Positions 36,665 to 43,522 of a stretch of DNA of 64,000 nt are shown here, piece after piece. The position numbers and the translations under genes were made by a program. The notes beneath the pieces were generated by a model. It searched no databases. It was not told the origin of the DNA and saw nothing but the letters and a program-made list of their open reading frames with translations. Source of the DNA: Bacteroides luhongzhouii (lineage in GTDB: Bacteria; Bacteroidota; Bacteroidia; Bacteroidales; Bacteroidaceae); assembly GCF_009193295.2 (NCBI RefSeq), contig NZ_CP059973.1, positions 3,100,001 to 3,164,000 on the forward strand, given 5' to 3'. Position 1 is the stretch's first letter, and the number at the start of each line of letters is the position of its first letter.

Positions 36665-37075
36665 CTATTCTAATGAGAAACCTCCCAATTGTGTATAACT
36701 CTTTAAACTATATTGAGTCTCTTTTTTAGAGTGCTTCCCACCTACCAAAAGAGTGTCAAATCCCAAAGTCATTAGCTGCCTAATAAAAGGCTTGTTTGAT
36801 AATATATATTGAGAAATTTCTCTAATTTCAGAATCTTTTAAATTATTATCGTTCTCTATTGATATTCTAAATCCACTTCTTAAAAAGAACGCACTCATTT
36901 CATGTGCATAGTTTACATCTCCAATTGTTACAGATACCTTGCAGAATCTATCTAATTCACCACAACAATAGCTATTTTTAAAATTCTGATTCATGGTATT
37001 TATTAACTTCATTCGCTCCAATGAAGTACCTACTAAAGAATTGAGTAAGTTTTTAAAGAAATCGACAATGTTCAT
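36665..37075 (-). CDS. Unknown cargo protein, 136 aa
   Basis: Not recognised. Amphipathic N-terminal helix (MNIVDFFKNLLNSLVG), a Cys pair in NSYCCGELDRFC and a mixed alpha/beta body (KPFIRQLMTLGFDTLLVGGK). No signal peptide. It begins 1 bp after the J-domain gene stops, so the two are translationally close. Its partner proteins are probably the J-domain protein and the 213-aa protein. Confidence 0.6.
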   Translation of the reverse strand: MNIVDFFKNLLNSLVGTSLERMKLINTMNQNFKNSYCCGELDRFCKVSVTIGDVNYAHEMSAFFLRSGFRISIENDNNLKDSEIREISQYILSNKPFIRQLMTLGFDTLLVGGKHSKKETQYSLKSYTQLGGFSLE

Positions 37076-37076
37076 A

Positions 37077-37322
37077 TTAAGCTAATTTATCATTTACTAA
37101 ATCCTTAATCTTTAAGAGTTCTCTGTAATTGAATCTGTTGTTATTAATCATTGTTGTTAGTTCCTCTGCTACATCTTTATTGTTGGGGTGTTTGTCTGGG
37201 TGAGCTTGTTTGATAAGCTCTTTGTATAGCTGTTTTGCTTTAGCCATGCTCTCAACAACATTGTATGCTTCATCATCTGTTGAATGATTCTTGGAATAGA
37301 ATAGTCTGGCAAATATATTCAT
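37077..37322 (-). CDS. Small J-domain (DnaJ-like) protein
   Basis: 81 aa from ATG 37322, preceded by AAAAGG. Residues about 28-72 form a J domain: AKQLYKELIKQAHPDKHPNN with the invariant His-Pro-Asp, then EELTTMINNNRFNYRELLKI as helix III/IV. No zinc or substrate-binding domain follows, so it should recruit the host DnaK to some partner. Neighbours in one operon: a 34-aa membrane peptide upstream (17 bp) and unknown proteins downstream. Confidence 0.75.
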   Translation of the reverse strand: MNIFARLFYSKNHSTDDEAYNVVESMAKAKQLYKELIKQAHPDKHPNNKDVAEELTTMINNNRFNYRELLKIKDLVNDKLA

Positions 37323-37339
37323 GATATGCCTTTTAACTA

Positions 37340-37444
37340 TTAAGAGAACAGCCATGCTGCTATTCCAATTACTACCAGAACTATAAGGATAACAAAGAAC
37401 TCTGATAATTGGGGGTCTTCCCCATTATATTGCATTTTAGTCAT
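37340..37444 (-). CDS. 34-aa single-pass membrane peptide
   Basis: ATG 37444 to TAA 37340-37342. Acidic-polar N terminus (MTKMQYNGEDPQLSE) followed by one hydrophobic helix (FFVILIVLVVIGIAAWLFS), ending at the helix. The layout is that of small regulatory or toxin-like membrane peptides. It leads the J-domain operon by 17 bp and follows the folded locus 37497-37705. No strong ribosome-binding site is visible, so translation may depend on the upstream structure. Confidence 0.5.
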   Translation of the reverse strand: MTKMQYNGEDPQLSEFFVILIVLVVIGIAAWLFS

Positions 37445-37496
37445 AATTAGGATATTTACACTCACCTGCTTCCTACGATGAATTATAAATAAAAAA

Positions 37497-37705
37497 GGTG
37501 TGGAAGCTATATTTGTTCTATCCTACATTCAGGTCTTCGCATTACCTTTGGAATGGATAAAACAATAGCCCCACACCAAGAGGTATATAGAAACCTTACA
37601 GACATAAGGTAAATATATATATCCAGTGTGGGTGCTATTGCTATCATCTTCATTCCAATATCAAAGTTGCGAAGTTTGAATGTAGAAGATAATTTCAATA
37701 ACACC
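37497..37705 (-). ncRNA. Folded locus: two inverted ~80-bp hairpin repeats flanking a third hairpin
   Basis: Hairpin 1 (37497-37577) has GGTGTGG/CCACACC arms and several inner stems. Hairpin 3 (37631-37705) has GGTG/CACC arms, TATTG/CAATA and ATCTTC/GAAGAT. Hairpin 1 and hairpin 3 resemble each other in inverted orientation, and both expose TGCGAAG or its complement in the loop, so a 7-bp loop-loop contact is possible. Hairpin 2 (37571-37631) shares its outer arm with hairpin 1 and has ACCTTA/TAAGGT inside. On the minus strand a TATCTTTG box (plus 37761-37768) precedes and a TTTTTT tract follows hairpin 1 (37491-37496). It could be an RNA or a single-strand DNA structure. A 65-codon frame across it looks spurious. 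Confidence 0.55.
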
Positions 37706-37740
37706 TTTCGTTAAATATGTCCTTCCAACTCCCTAAAGCA

Positions 37741-38105
37741 TTAGTTTATTGAAATTGGTGCAAAGATAATGAAAGGTTTTAAATCATCAGGTATGAAGTG
37801 TGGATTAATAGTAAATTCTATGCCCTCAAACATAGTCTGAATGGGATATTTAATAGGAACTACATCTGAACTCTGTAAATCCATGTGGGTATCAAATTCA
37901 CTTCTCCCCATATAAGGACTAAATTCTGAATATTCTTACCCGCCTTGAATTATAGTCTTTAAGTCTGCATATTGTTGGATATTCAAGAAGTGCTACCTGT
38001 AACATGACTAATAAGAGTTGAAATAGTTCTAAACACTGTAAACTTATGGAATTGACTTACTTCTAAAAGGCTGAAATGCCAAGCCTAAAGAATTAGACTT
38101 TAGAT
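37741..38105 (-). pseudogene. Decayed ORF of unknown function
   Basis: The last 56 codons are open (MGRSEFDTHMDLQSSDVVPI, then IKYPIQTMFEGIEFTINPHF, stop at 37741-37743). Upstream the same protein seems to continue through one stop (QYADLKTIIQGG*EYSEFSPY) and two frameshifts (NSLGLAFQPFRSKSIP, KFTVFRTISTLISHVTG). This looks like a recently broken gene and not random sequence, but I do not recognise it. Confidence 0.4.
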
Positions 38106-38191
38106 ATATCTAAGCTCAATATTCTATGGATTTGGGACAGAACCATTCAGACCACTATAAAGATGAATCTTAATAATCCTGTCCCAATTAA

Positions 38192-38779
38192 TCAGAAGCT
38201 CAAACAGTCATAAGTCTGTAAGATTTCTTCCTGTCTTAATCCCAAGTATCTTTTAGTAATGGCAACAGAACTATGGTTGAACAGTTCCATCAGCTTTACT
38301 AAAGCAAGTTCAGCATTATCGCTGTTCATATTATAGACCTGTCTACCAAAAGTCTTTCTAAGAGAATGGCAGCTAAAGTTCTTAATCTTTAGCCTGTACT
38401 TCTTCTTCACCTCTTTAAGAATGATATTGATTCTTTGGACTGTGAAGATAGTGCCTTTCTGACTTATAAGGATTGGTGCATTGATTCCAATAGGATTTAT
38501 ATGCTCGTAGCACTCTTTAATGTGCTGCTGTAATTGGGGATTCAGTCTGATAGTCCTTACCTTGCCTGTCTTCTTCTCAATTACTGTAAACTCGTCAGTA
38601 CCTAATATCTGCTTCCATCTTAGAGATAGAATATCAGATATTCTTAATCCTGTGAAGCATCCCAAAGCTATAAGGAGTGAGATTTTATAATTCTCGTCTT
38701 TGGCTAACTTTCTTATGAGGTTCATTGCATCAGACCATATAAGATAGTCTGCCGTTGTGCTTGAATATTTAAGTGACAT
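38192..38779 (-). CDS. Single-domain tyrosine recombinase
   Basis: 195 aa, catalytic domain only, without the N-terminal core-binding domain. Catalytic residues: Arg46 (TGLRISD), His138 and Arg141 (CHSLRKTFG), His169 (FNHSS), Tyr178 (KRYLGL), with a beta-hairpin Lys near 67-73. All are present, so it may be active, but a recombinase without the arm domain may serve resolution or dimer resolution and not integration. Integration is more likely done by the serine recombinase. Upstream 38780-38892 holds no gene. Confidence 0.8.
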   Translation of the reverse strand: MSLKYSSTTADYLIWSDAMNLIRKLAKDENYKISLLIALGCFTGLRISDILSLRWKQILGTDEFTVIEKKTGKVRTIRLNPQLQQHIKECYEHINPIGINAPILISQKGTIFTVQRINIILKEVKKKYRLKIKNFSCHSLRKTFGRQVYNMNSDNAELALVKLMELFNHSSVAITKRYLGLRQEEILQTYDCLSF

Positions 38780-38892
38780 AATGTTCTGTTTTATAATGAA
38801 ACGAATAGAAGTGAATATTAATTCTGAGTTGGATTTACTAACTCATTGATTACTAAAGGAACATTCACTAATAGTAGAAGTGAATATGATAA

Positions 38893-38920
38893 GGACACCC
38901 AACTTGAAAATTGAGTGCCC
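38893..38920 (-). terminator. Imperfect hairpin terminator after radC
   Basis: GGACACCCAA (38893-38902) with TTGAGTGCCC (38911-38920): a GC-rich stem with one mismatch and one bulge, followed on the minus strand by a short T/A tract. It separates radC from the tyrosine recombinase gene. Confidence 0.4.
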
Positions 38921-38929
38921 TCTACCTTA

Positions 38930-39385
38930 TTATAATTCTCCTTCGTCAGCGAAGCTATAATATCCTGCATCTGTAAGTATGAGGTGGTCTAAAACTGTAA
39001 TTCTCATTAGTCTTGCAGCTTCTTTGACCTGCTTAGTAATCTCCATATCCTGCTTGCTTGGTTTCATGCTACCACTTGGGTGATTATGTGCAAGAATGAT
39101 AGCTACTGAATTGGTGAGCAATGCAGCTTGTAGAATTACTCTGACATCAGCACAAGTTTCAGTAATTCCACCCTCTGATATAAGAGTGTAACCTAAAATT
39201 TGCTTGGCTTGGTTAAGAAACAGTACTTTGAAGTATTCCTTGTAACAGATTGTACCTTCCTTATATGTAGGAAGCAAGTATTTATAAGCATCCTCTGAAC
39301 AACTTACTTGATGCAGACTTTTAAATTTTGGTTTGTAGGACAGTTCCACTTCACCCACAGTATAATCTATATCCATAATGTACAA
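38930..39385 (-). CDS. radC: RadC-family JAB-domain protein
   Basis: 151 aa, short accessory form. JAMM/JAB metal motif: GGITETCADVRVILQAALL, then AIILAHNHPSGSMKPSKQD with the His-x-His and downstream Asp, LDHLILTDAGYYSFADEG. This short RadC is a usual passenger of Bacteroidetes mobile islands and plasmids; its biochemical role is not settled. It sits between DUF3871 and the tyrosine recombinase, with terminator-like hairpins on both sides. Confidence 0.88.
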   Translation of the reverse strand: MYIMDIDYTVGEVELSYKPKFKSLHQVSCSEDAYKYLLPTYKEGTICYKEYFKVLFLNQAKQILGYTLISEGGITETCADVRVILQAALLTNSVAIILAHNHPSGSMKPSKQDMEITKQVKEAARLMRITVLDHLILTDAGYYSFADEGEL

Positions 39386-39410
39386 TGTTTAATAAGTTGG
39401 TAGAAATAAA

Positions 39411-39440
39411 GAAAGGACACCAAGTTAATGATGCCCTTTC
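39411..39440 (-). terminator. Hairpin terminator after the DUF3871 gene
   Basis: GAAAGGACACCA (39411-39422) and TGATGCCCTTTC (39429-39440): 10 of 12 positions pair, 6-nt loop. On the minus strand it is followed by TTTCTTTATTTC. Confidence 0.55.
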
Positions 39441-39461
39441 CTCTCTCAATCAACAATCCAC

Positions 39462-40481
39462 TCAGCCCAAGAACCAAGCGTATTCACTATCTCCTAATTT
39501 GGCACGTTGAATGCCTTGTACGAACTCTGTGCAGTTAAGATTCCTCTCCAAGAAGTTATCAATGTAACTTGATTTCACAGAACCATTGAGCAGGTTTAAG
39601 AGCTGCCAGCCTGTAATGCTGTCCCCTGTACTCTTGAAATTCACATCAGAAACGAATGCTCTGCAAGCTGCATTAATTTGACTGTCTCCCAACAATAGAC
39701 GAGGTAAGCGTTTCTGTTGGTTGGGTGTAAGAGCTTGATATAATCTCATCCTGCCTATTATCTGGCAGAACTCGCTTGTAGAGATTGACATCTGCCCAAG
39801 TGTTTTTAACAGATGCAGGTCTTTGGATGGATTGTAAGCGTGGAACAGATTCAATGCTGCTGCATATAGTTCCTGTACGCTTAGGACTTCTATCTTATCC
39901 TGTAAACCGTCAGTGGTGAGCATGAGATTACTGCAAACTCTATTTCTAAATCCTATGAAGATTTTAAATCTCTCAACAGACTTCTTACTGTACAAGTTAA
40001 TCTCGTTATATGCTCTCACTCCACCAATGGATAATGCTAAACGATTACCGTATTCATCATGTACAATGGATGGAATTTCAAAGCAGAAACACATTCTCTG
40101 ATAGAACAAAGTTTTCTCTTCATCTGTCAGTTCAGATGCTTTCTTACCTAATGCACTTGGTATTCTACCATTGATAGGGTGTGAGATTCTAATCTCTGGT
40201 ATATCAAACTGTTCTCCATGAAAGTAATCCTTAGCTGCATCCACTACTGCACCTATAAAGGATTGGTGACTAATAGTTTCTTCCATTGATGCAAAACTTG
40301 GAATGATGCAGTCTTGTTGTAGGTGCTGTAAGGTTACTTCCTGTGTATTGGCTTCAATGAAATGGTTTACTCTCTTGGGTGCTGTTACTTCTTCTACAAT
40401 GATTGCTTCTTCTGCAAACTCACCCATGTTTAATGATTCTCTACGCTGTGCCATAGCTGGCATAATTACTAAATCTCTCAT
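39462..40481 (-). CDS. DUF3871 family protein
   Basis: 339 aa. The sequence (IRISHPINGRIPSALGKKAS, LYQRMCFCFEIPSIVHDEYG-like block, IGFRNRVCSNLMLTTDG, FCQIIGRMRLYQ) matches the Bacteroides DUF3871 family as I remember it; these proteins are found on plasmids and integrative elements next to radC. Soluble, function unknown, probably element maintenance or anti-restriction; that is inference. The upstream interval 40482-40839 holds a hairpin and one direct-repeat unit but no supported gene. Confidence 0.75.
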   Translation of the reverse strand: MRDLVIMPAMAQRRESLNMGEFAEEAIIVEEVTAPKRVNHFIEANTQEVTLQHLQQDCIIPSFASMEETISHQSFIGAVVDAAKDYFHGEQFDIPEIRISHPINGRIPSALGKKASELTDEEKTLFYQRMCFCFEIPSIVHDEYGNRLALSIGGVRAYNEINLYSKKSVERFKIFIGFRNRVCSNLMLTTDGLQDKIEVLSVQELYAAALNLFHAYNPSKDLHLLKTLGQMSISTSEFCQIIGRMRLYQALTPNQQKRLPRLLLGDSQINAACRAFVSDVNFKSTGDSITGWQLLNLLNGSVKSSYIDNFLERNLNCTEFVQGIQRAKLGDSEYAWFLG

Positions 40482-40527
40482 AATGAAATTGAATTAAATG
40501 GTTATTGATTGAATTGATTTAACAAGA

Positions 40528-40574
40528 ACAGACCTAAAACACAAGTGAATTTCTTCACCTGTATCTTAGGCTGT
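40528..40574. repeat. Long imperfect hairpin between DUF3871 and the Rep-like gene
   Basis: The left arm (40528-40549, core CCTAA, ACA, GTGAA) pairs with the right arm (40554-40574, TTCAC, TGT, TTAGG, TGT) as a stem of about 20 bp with mismatches and a 4-nt loop. It lies downstream of the Rep-like gene and may end or attenuate that transcript. The rest of 40575-40839 has no gene I can support; a 47-codon frame starting at the ATGA that ends the Rep-like gene looks weak. Confidence 0.5.
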
Positions 40575-40839
40575 CCTATGTCTTTCCCTAAAGATTCTTT
40601 CAAAGGGAATGAGGAGCATTAGTAAATTATTGGTAGGCTGTGGCAATAGTGCATCGTGCCTGCTCTTGGATTAATAAGAATGCTTATTCCTATCAGCTAT
40701 CAGACTACATTTTTAAAGCATTCTTTTTTATTTAAGAGCCATGAGGGGGTGTTTATGTGGGTAGGGGTGTCTCGTGTATAACTCTTTAAAATTGGAAATG
40801 CTGATAATGGTATGCTTATTGATGGTAGCTTAGACTGAT

Positions 40840-41670
40840 TCATAGGAATAGGTCTGGTAGTTCTTCCTTTTCTTTTACCTCTTGTTTCCTGCCTACCAAT
40901 CCACTTGATAATGATTTCATAAGAGCGTGCATATCCTTAACTCCCTCAAAGTTATTCTCCTTGTACTTCTTATAAATCATGCACTCCCTTGAAATGGGGT
41001 TTCCTCTGCTCTCGTTAAATGCTATCATCTGTTCAAAGTCAGCTTTCACTTCCTCCACATATTTATCTTTTGGTAGGTCTATAAGCAAACCTTTAGCCTT
41101 TAATATGATTGAATCTCCAACTTCATCTAACAAGTCCATATCCCTTAGTTGTTCTATGTAGTTAGAAATAGTTCCATGTCCCATGTGGATTAGTTCTTTC
41201 AGTTTTCTTACAGATAAGGTAATTGTATGACTGTGTGGCTCTGCTGCACTGAATAGTTTGAGTATAAATCCTCTAAGCTTTAAATCCAGTGTACTGTTAT
41301 ATGAATCGTAGAACTCTCTGCTGATTTTTCTGTAATGTCCAAAGCTGACAGGGAAGAATATATAATCTGTCCAAGTCCTGTCATTCCTGCCACTGTCCTT
41401 ATTCTGTATGCTGACTTCCCCTGTGGCTCTTAACTTGTCATTGAATGATTTGGAACTCTTACCACCTTTATAGTTGGCAGGTTTCTCTCCAACGTATGAT
41501 GCAAGCTGGTCTATCGTAGTGTCAGTGGTCAACGTATATTTGTCTGTTATCAATAGTAACACGTATGTCCTGTAAACATCAGCACAACCCAACTTTTGAA
41601 TCAGATTGTTGCTCATTACTGTATATTCCTTGAATGGTAGTTTCTCGTAACTCATAAGGCAATCGCTCAA
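40840..41670 (-). CDS. Rep-like winged-helix protein
   Basis: 276 aa, tentative. Opening YEKLPFKEYTVMSNNLIQKL and the order helix-rich N half, then LSVRKLKELIHMGHGTISNYIEQL (a helix-turn-helix) resemble replication initiators of Bacteroides plasmids and integrative elements. Highly charged Lys/Glu C terminus (KSLSSGLVGRKQEVKEKEEL). The gene is flanked by two copies of GGGGGTGTTTA (40745-40755 and 41891-41901) and lies next to the strong hairpin at 41807-41884, which would suit an origin. No nickase tyrosine motif is obvious. Confidence 0.5.
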   Translation of the reverse strand: MSDCLMSYEKLPFKEYTVMSNNLIQKLGCADVYRTYVLLLITDKYTLTTDTTIDQLASYVGEKPANYKGGKSSKSFNDKLRATGEVSIQNKDSGRNDRTWTDYIFFPVSFGHYRKISREFYDSYNSTLDLKLRGFILKLFSAAEPHSHTITLSVRKLKELIHMGHGTISNYIEQLRDMDLLDEVGDSIILKAKGLLIDLPKDKYVEEVKADFEQMIAFNESRGNPISRECMIYKKYKENNFEGVKDMHALMKSLSSGLVGRKQEVKEKEELPDLFL

Positions 41671-41809
41671 TATGTTTGATTAAAATGATTTGGTTGTTTT
41701 TTAATAAGAATCTCATTTTAGAGGAACTTAATTTGTTTGACTTCCTAAGTTCGCTCAGCTTGTTATAGAAATGATTGTTATAAATCCACATATCATTGAT
41801 TTTAGTCAC
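41579..41809 (-). CDS. Small ORF overlapping the Rep-like start (uncertain)
   Basis: 76 aa (MTKINDMWIYNNHFYNKLSE, ending SNEQQSDSKVGLC). It overlaps the first 92 bp of the Rep-like gene in another frame. The first 46 codons lie in otherwise unassigned sequence and are Lys/Asn/Leu-rich like true genes of the element; the last 30 are a shadow of the Rep-like frame. It could be a small regulator, or the true N terminus of the Rep-like protein after a frameshift. Confidence 0.25.
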   Translation of the reverse strand: MTKINDMWIYNNHFYNKLSELRKSNKLSSSKMRFLLKNNQIILIKHIERLPYELRETTIQGIYSNEQQSDSKVGLC

Positions 41810-41884
41810 TCCCAGCTTACAGATTACCTGTGCGGTGTCCGCAAGGACATTGCATAGGTCTTATTGGAATGTAGCGTGGGAGTG
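41807..41884 (+). repeat. Strong hairpin with GCAA tetraloop near the Rep-like gene
   Basis: Inner stem ACCTGTGCGGTGTCC (41826-41840), GCAA loop, GGACATTGCATAGGT (41845-41859): 15 consecutive pairs on the + strand, counting three G-U pairs. Outer stems are CACTCCCA/TGGGAGTG (41807-41814 with 41877-41884) and an imperfect GCTTACA/TGTAGC. The G-U pairs fit the + strand only, which suggests an RNA or single-strand DNA structure with defined polarity. It may be an origin, oriT or small RNA. Confidence 0.55.
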
Positions 41885-41977
41885 TAGAGAGGGGGTGTTT
41901 AGACACGCAGTAAAAAGTGAATAAGCACACCTCCCAAATTTGACAATATGAATCTCTCAGTTTCAATTTTTATCTTG

Positions 41978-42151
41978 TCAGTAAGCCAACTTCTGTAATG
42001 CGATATAATAAGTAGTAACCTTTCCATTCTTTTTTCTCCTTGTCTTTAGATAGTTATTAAGATTAGCCCACAATCCAATGTGAACCTTGTTATCTTTTAC
42101 TCCCTGTTTAAGAGCCTTAACCCTTATCTGTTCATAAGTAAATTCTTCCAT
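41978..42151 (-). CDS. 57-aa basic protein
   Basis: Starts ATG 42151 (MEEFTYEQIRVKALKQGVKD) and ends ALQKLAY, stop at 41978-41980. It is Lys/Arg-rich with helical character (LWANLNNYLKTRRKKNGKV), consistent with a small DNA-binding protein. Too short for most gene finders. The 42152-42353 interval upstream holds only a weak TATCTTTA-like box on the minus strand. Confidence 0.5.
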   Translation of the reverse strand: MEEFTYEQIRVKALKQGVKDNKVHIGLWANLNNYLKTRRKKNGKVTTYYIALQKLAY

Positions 42152-42353
42152 TTTAGATATTCTGAATAGTTTGTAAGTCCGTCAATCTGTGTGGTGGGAT
42201 TATCTGTTTGTGGTACTGTAAAGATAGTAATTCCAAAAGTGGGGAACTAATGATAAGACCACACATTTAAGAATCAGACTTTAGACTATTCAGAATGTCT
42301 AAGAACTTGGGGAGAGTAAGTCCACCTGTCACATGGACTTTATTGTTAATTGG

Positions 42354-43262
42354 TTATGCAGTTTCTACAGGCTTGTTGCTATTCTCATTCATATATTGGA
42401 ACCATTTCTCAAAATTCTTATAATATTGTTTGGCTTCAGCACTACCGTCTGGTTTCTGATTACTAAACCACACATCTTTGTCAATCATGGCAACTAACTG
42501 TTGGATTTGGTTAATCTCAGGTTTGTATTCATTGTAGAACAACTTAAATCCTTTAGCTAATCTTCCATTGTTATATGTGGATTCAGAGATTTTACTACTC
42601 TTGAAAGCTTTTAGAACTTTATCGCCTAACTCTTGGGTGGTTGCATTTAACTTTAAAGATTTAGGTAGTCTGTTTATGCCCATTTTAAGGTCTTTGGCGA
42701 CATTGGCTTTAATCTCTGCTTGTCCTAATGTGTAAAAACTATAGATTACGTCAGACTTCAATCCTGTTTCTTGAATTTGTGCTTCAATATAATCAATTCT
42801 CTCGTTTCCTGTTTGGAACTTTGATTTGCTAAAGTCTTTATAATTCCAAGGTCTGCCATTGTTTATAGAAGCTGTAAATAATGCTAAACTCATATTCTCT
42901 GGCTTCTTAATGGTTTCAGTCATTTCTTCCTCATTAAAATCAAGAAAACCTTCTACCTCCAGTATGAACATGGCTATCATTCTGTGTTGTCCATCTACAG
43001 GAGCTTTAGCTGCTGCTCTTTCAGTAGCATCTGTAACCTCTTCTGTATTCAGCATCCAGTTGTCTATTGAAAGAGGTTTGGCATTGGACTTAGGTACAAT
43101 GGAAACTTTTAATAATTTCTCTCCTGTTAAATCCTCGCTGCCAACTAACTTAATCTTACCCATTGCTGCATTGAAGCCATATTTCTCAATCATAGAATAG
43201 CACTTCTTTACATTCTCTGCTACGATTTCACGATTGCTGCCATAAAAATAAATAGTCATCAT
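42354..43262 (-). CDS. DGQHR-motif protein (ParB/DndB-like fold suspected)
   Basis: 302 aa. Central KAPVDGQHRMIAMFILEVEG contains the DGQHR signature shared by DndB-like and ParB-related domains, which bind nucleotides or act on DNA. The N-terminal part (MTIYFYGSNREIVAENVKKC) and an extended helical C-terminal half are not recognised. In elements like this, such proteins often serve partition or host-interaction roles; that is inference. Start at 43262 or the next Met at 43259. Confidence 0.55.
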   Translation of the reverse strand: MMTIYFYGSNREIVAENVKKCYSMIEKYGFNAAMGKIKLVGSEDLTGEKLLKVSIVPKSNAKPLSIDNWMLNTEEVTDATERAAAKAPVDGQHRMIAMFILEVEGFLDFNEEEMTETIKKPENMSLALFTASINNGRPWNYKDFSKSKFQTGNERIDYIEAQIQETGLKSDVIYSFYTLGQAEIKANVAKDLKMGINRLPKSLKLNATTQELGDKVLKAFKSSKISESTYNNGRLAKGFKLFYNEYKPEINQIQQLVAMIDKDVWFSNQKPDGSAEAKQYYKNFEKWFQYMNENSNKPVETA

Positions 43263-43340
43263 ATTTTCTTTGCAGTTTTTAGACTGGTGCGCTCCAGCTT
43301 TTGTTAATTTTGATATTGCAAAACTACCAGCTTCTGGGCT

Positions 43341-43485
43341 GATTAAAAGAGAGAAATTAATGAGTGGTTTTACTTCCCCTCTTAATTGTCGGCTCGTCCG
43401 CTATCGTTTTGACACTGCAAAGATGGGATATAATGGTAGGATTAAAAGAGAGAAAAAAAGTCCTGCTTTCATGTACCCTCTTAAT
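43341..43485. repeat. Two imperfect direct repeats, 99-bp period
   Basis: GATTAAAAGAGAGAAA followed some 20 bp later by CCCTCTTAAT occurs at 43341-43386 and 43440-43485. Each copy can also fold (ATTAAaAGaG with CCTCTTAAT), and each is preceded about 30 bp earlier by a TGCAAA-containing box (43316, 43416). It lies between the 293-aa gene and the DGQHR gene, in the DGQHR leader, and may be a duplicated regulatory segment. Confidence 0.6.
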
Positions 43486-43501
43486 GGTATGAAGCAGGAC
43501 T
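43459..43501 (-). terminator. Rho-independent terminator after the 293-aa gene
   Basis: AGTCCTGCTT (43459-43468) pairs with AAGCAGGACT (43492-43501), extended by CAT/ATG. On the minus strand the stem is followed directly by seven T and CTCTC, a standard terminator for the leftward gene ending at 43523. Confidence 0.85.
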
Positions 43502-43522
43502 GTGTTAATTATCAGATGTTTA

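Noticed and set aside
37507..37704. 65-codon reading frame on the minus strand
   Set aside because: It coincides with the three nested hairpins, which constrain the sequence for another reason; no ribosome-binding site or recognisable protein pattern.
37497..37705. Retron or integron attC site
   Set aside because: No reverse transcriptase or integron integrase nearby, and the attC end-core GTTRRRY pairs are not visible.
40700..40843. 47-codon frame starting in the ATGA that ends the Rep-like gene
   Set aside because: Overlapping start/stop is suggestive, but the composition (Pro/Ser/Thr-rich, no domain) is weak and the frame crosses repeat-like sequence.
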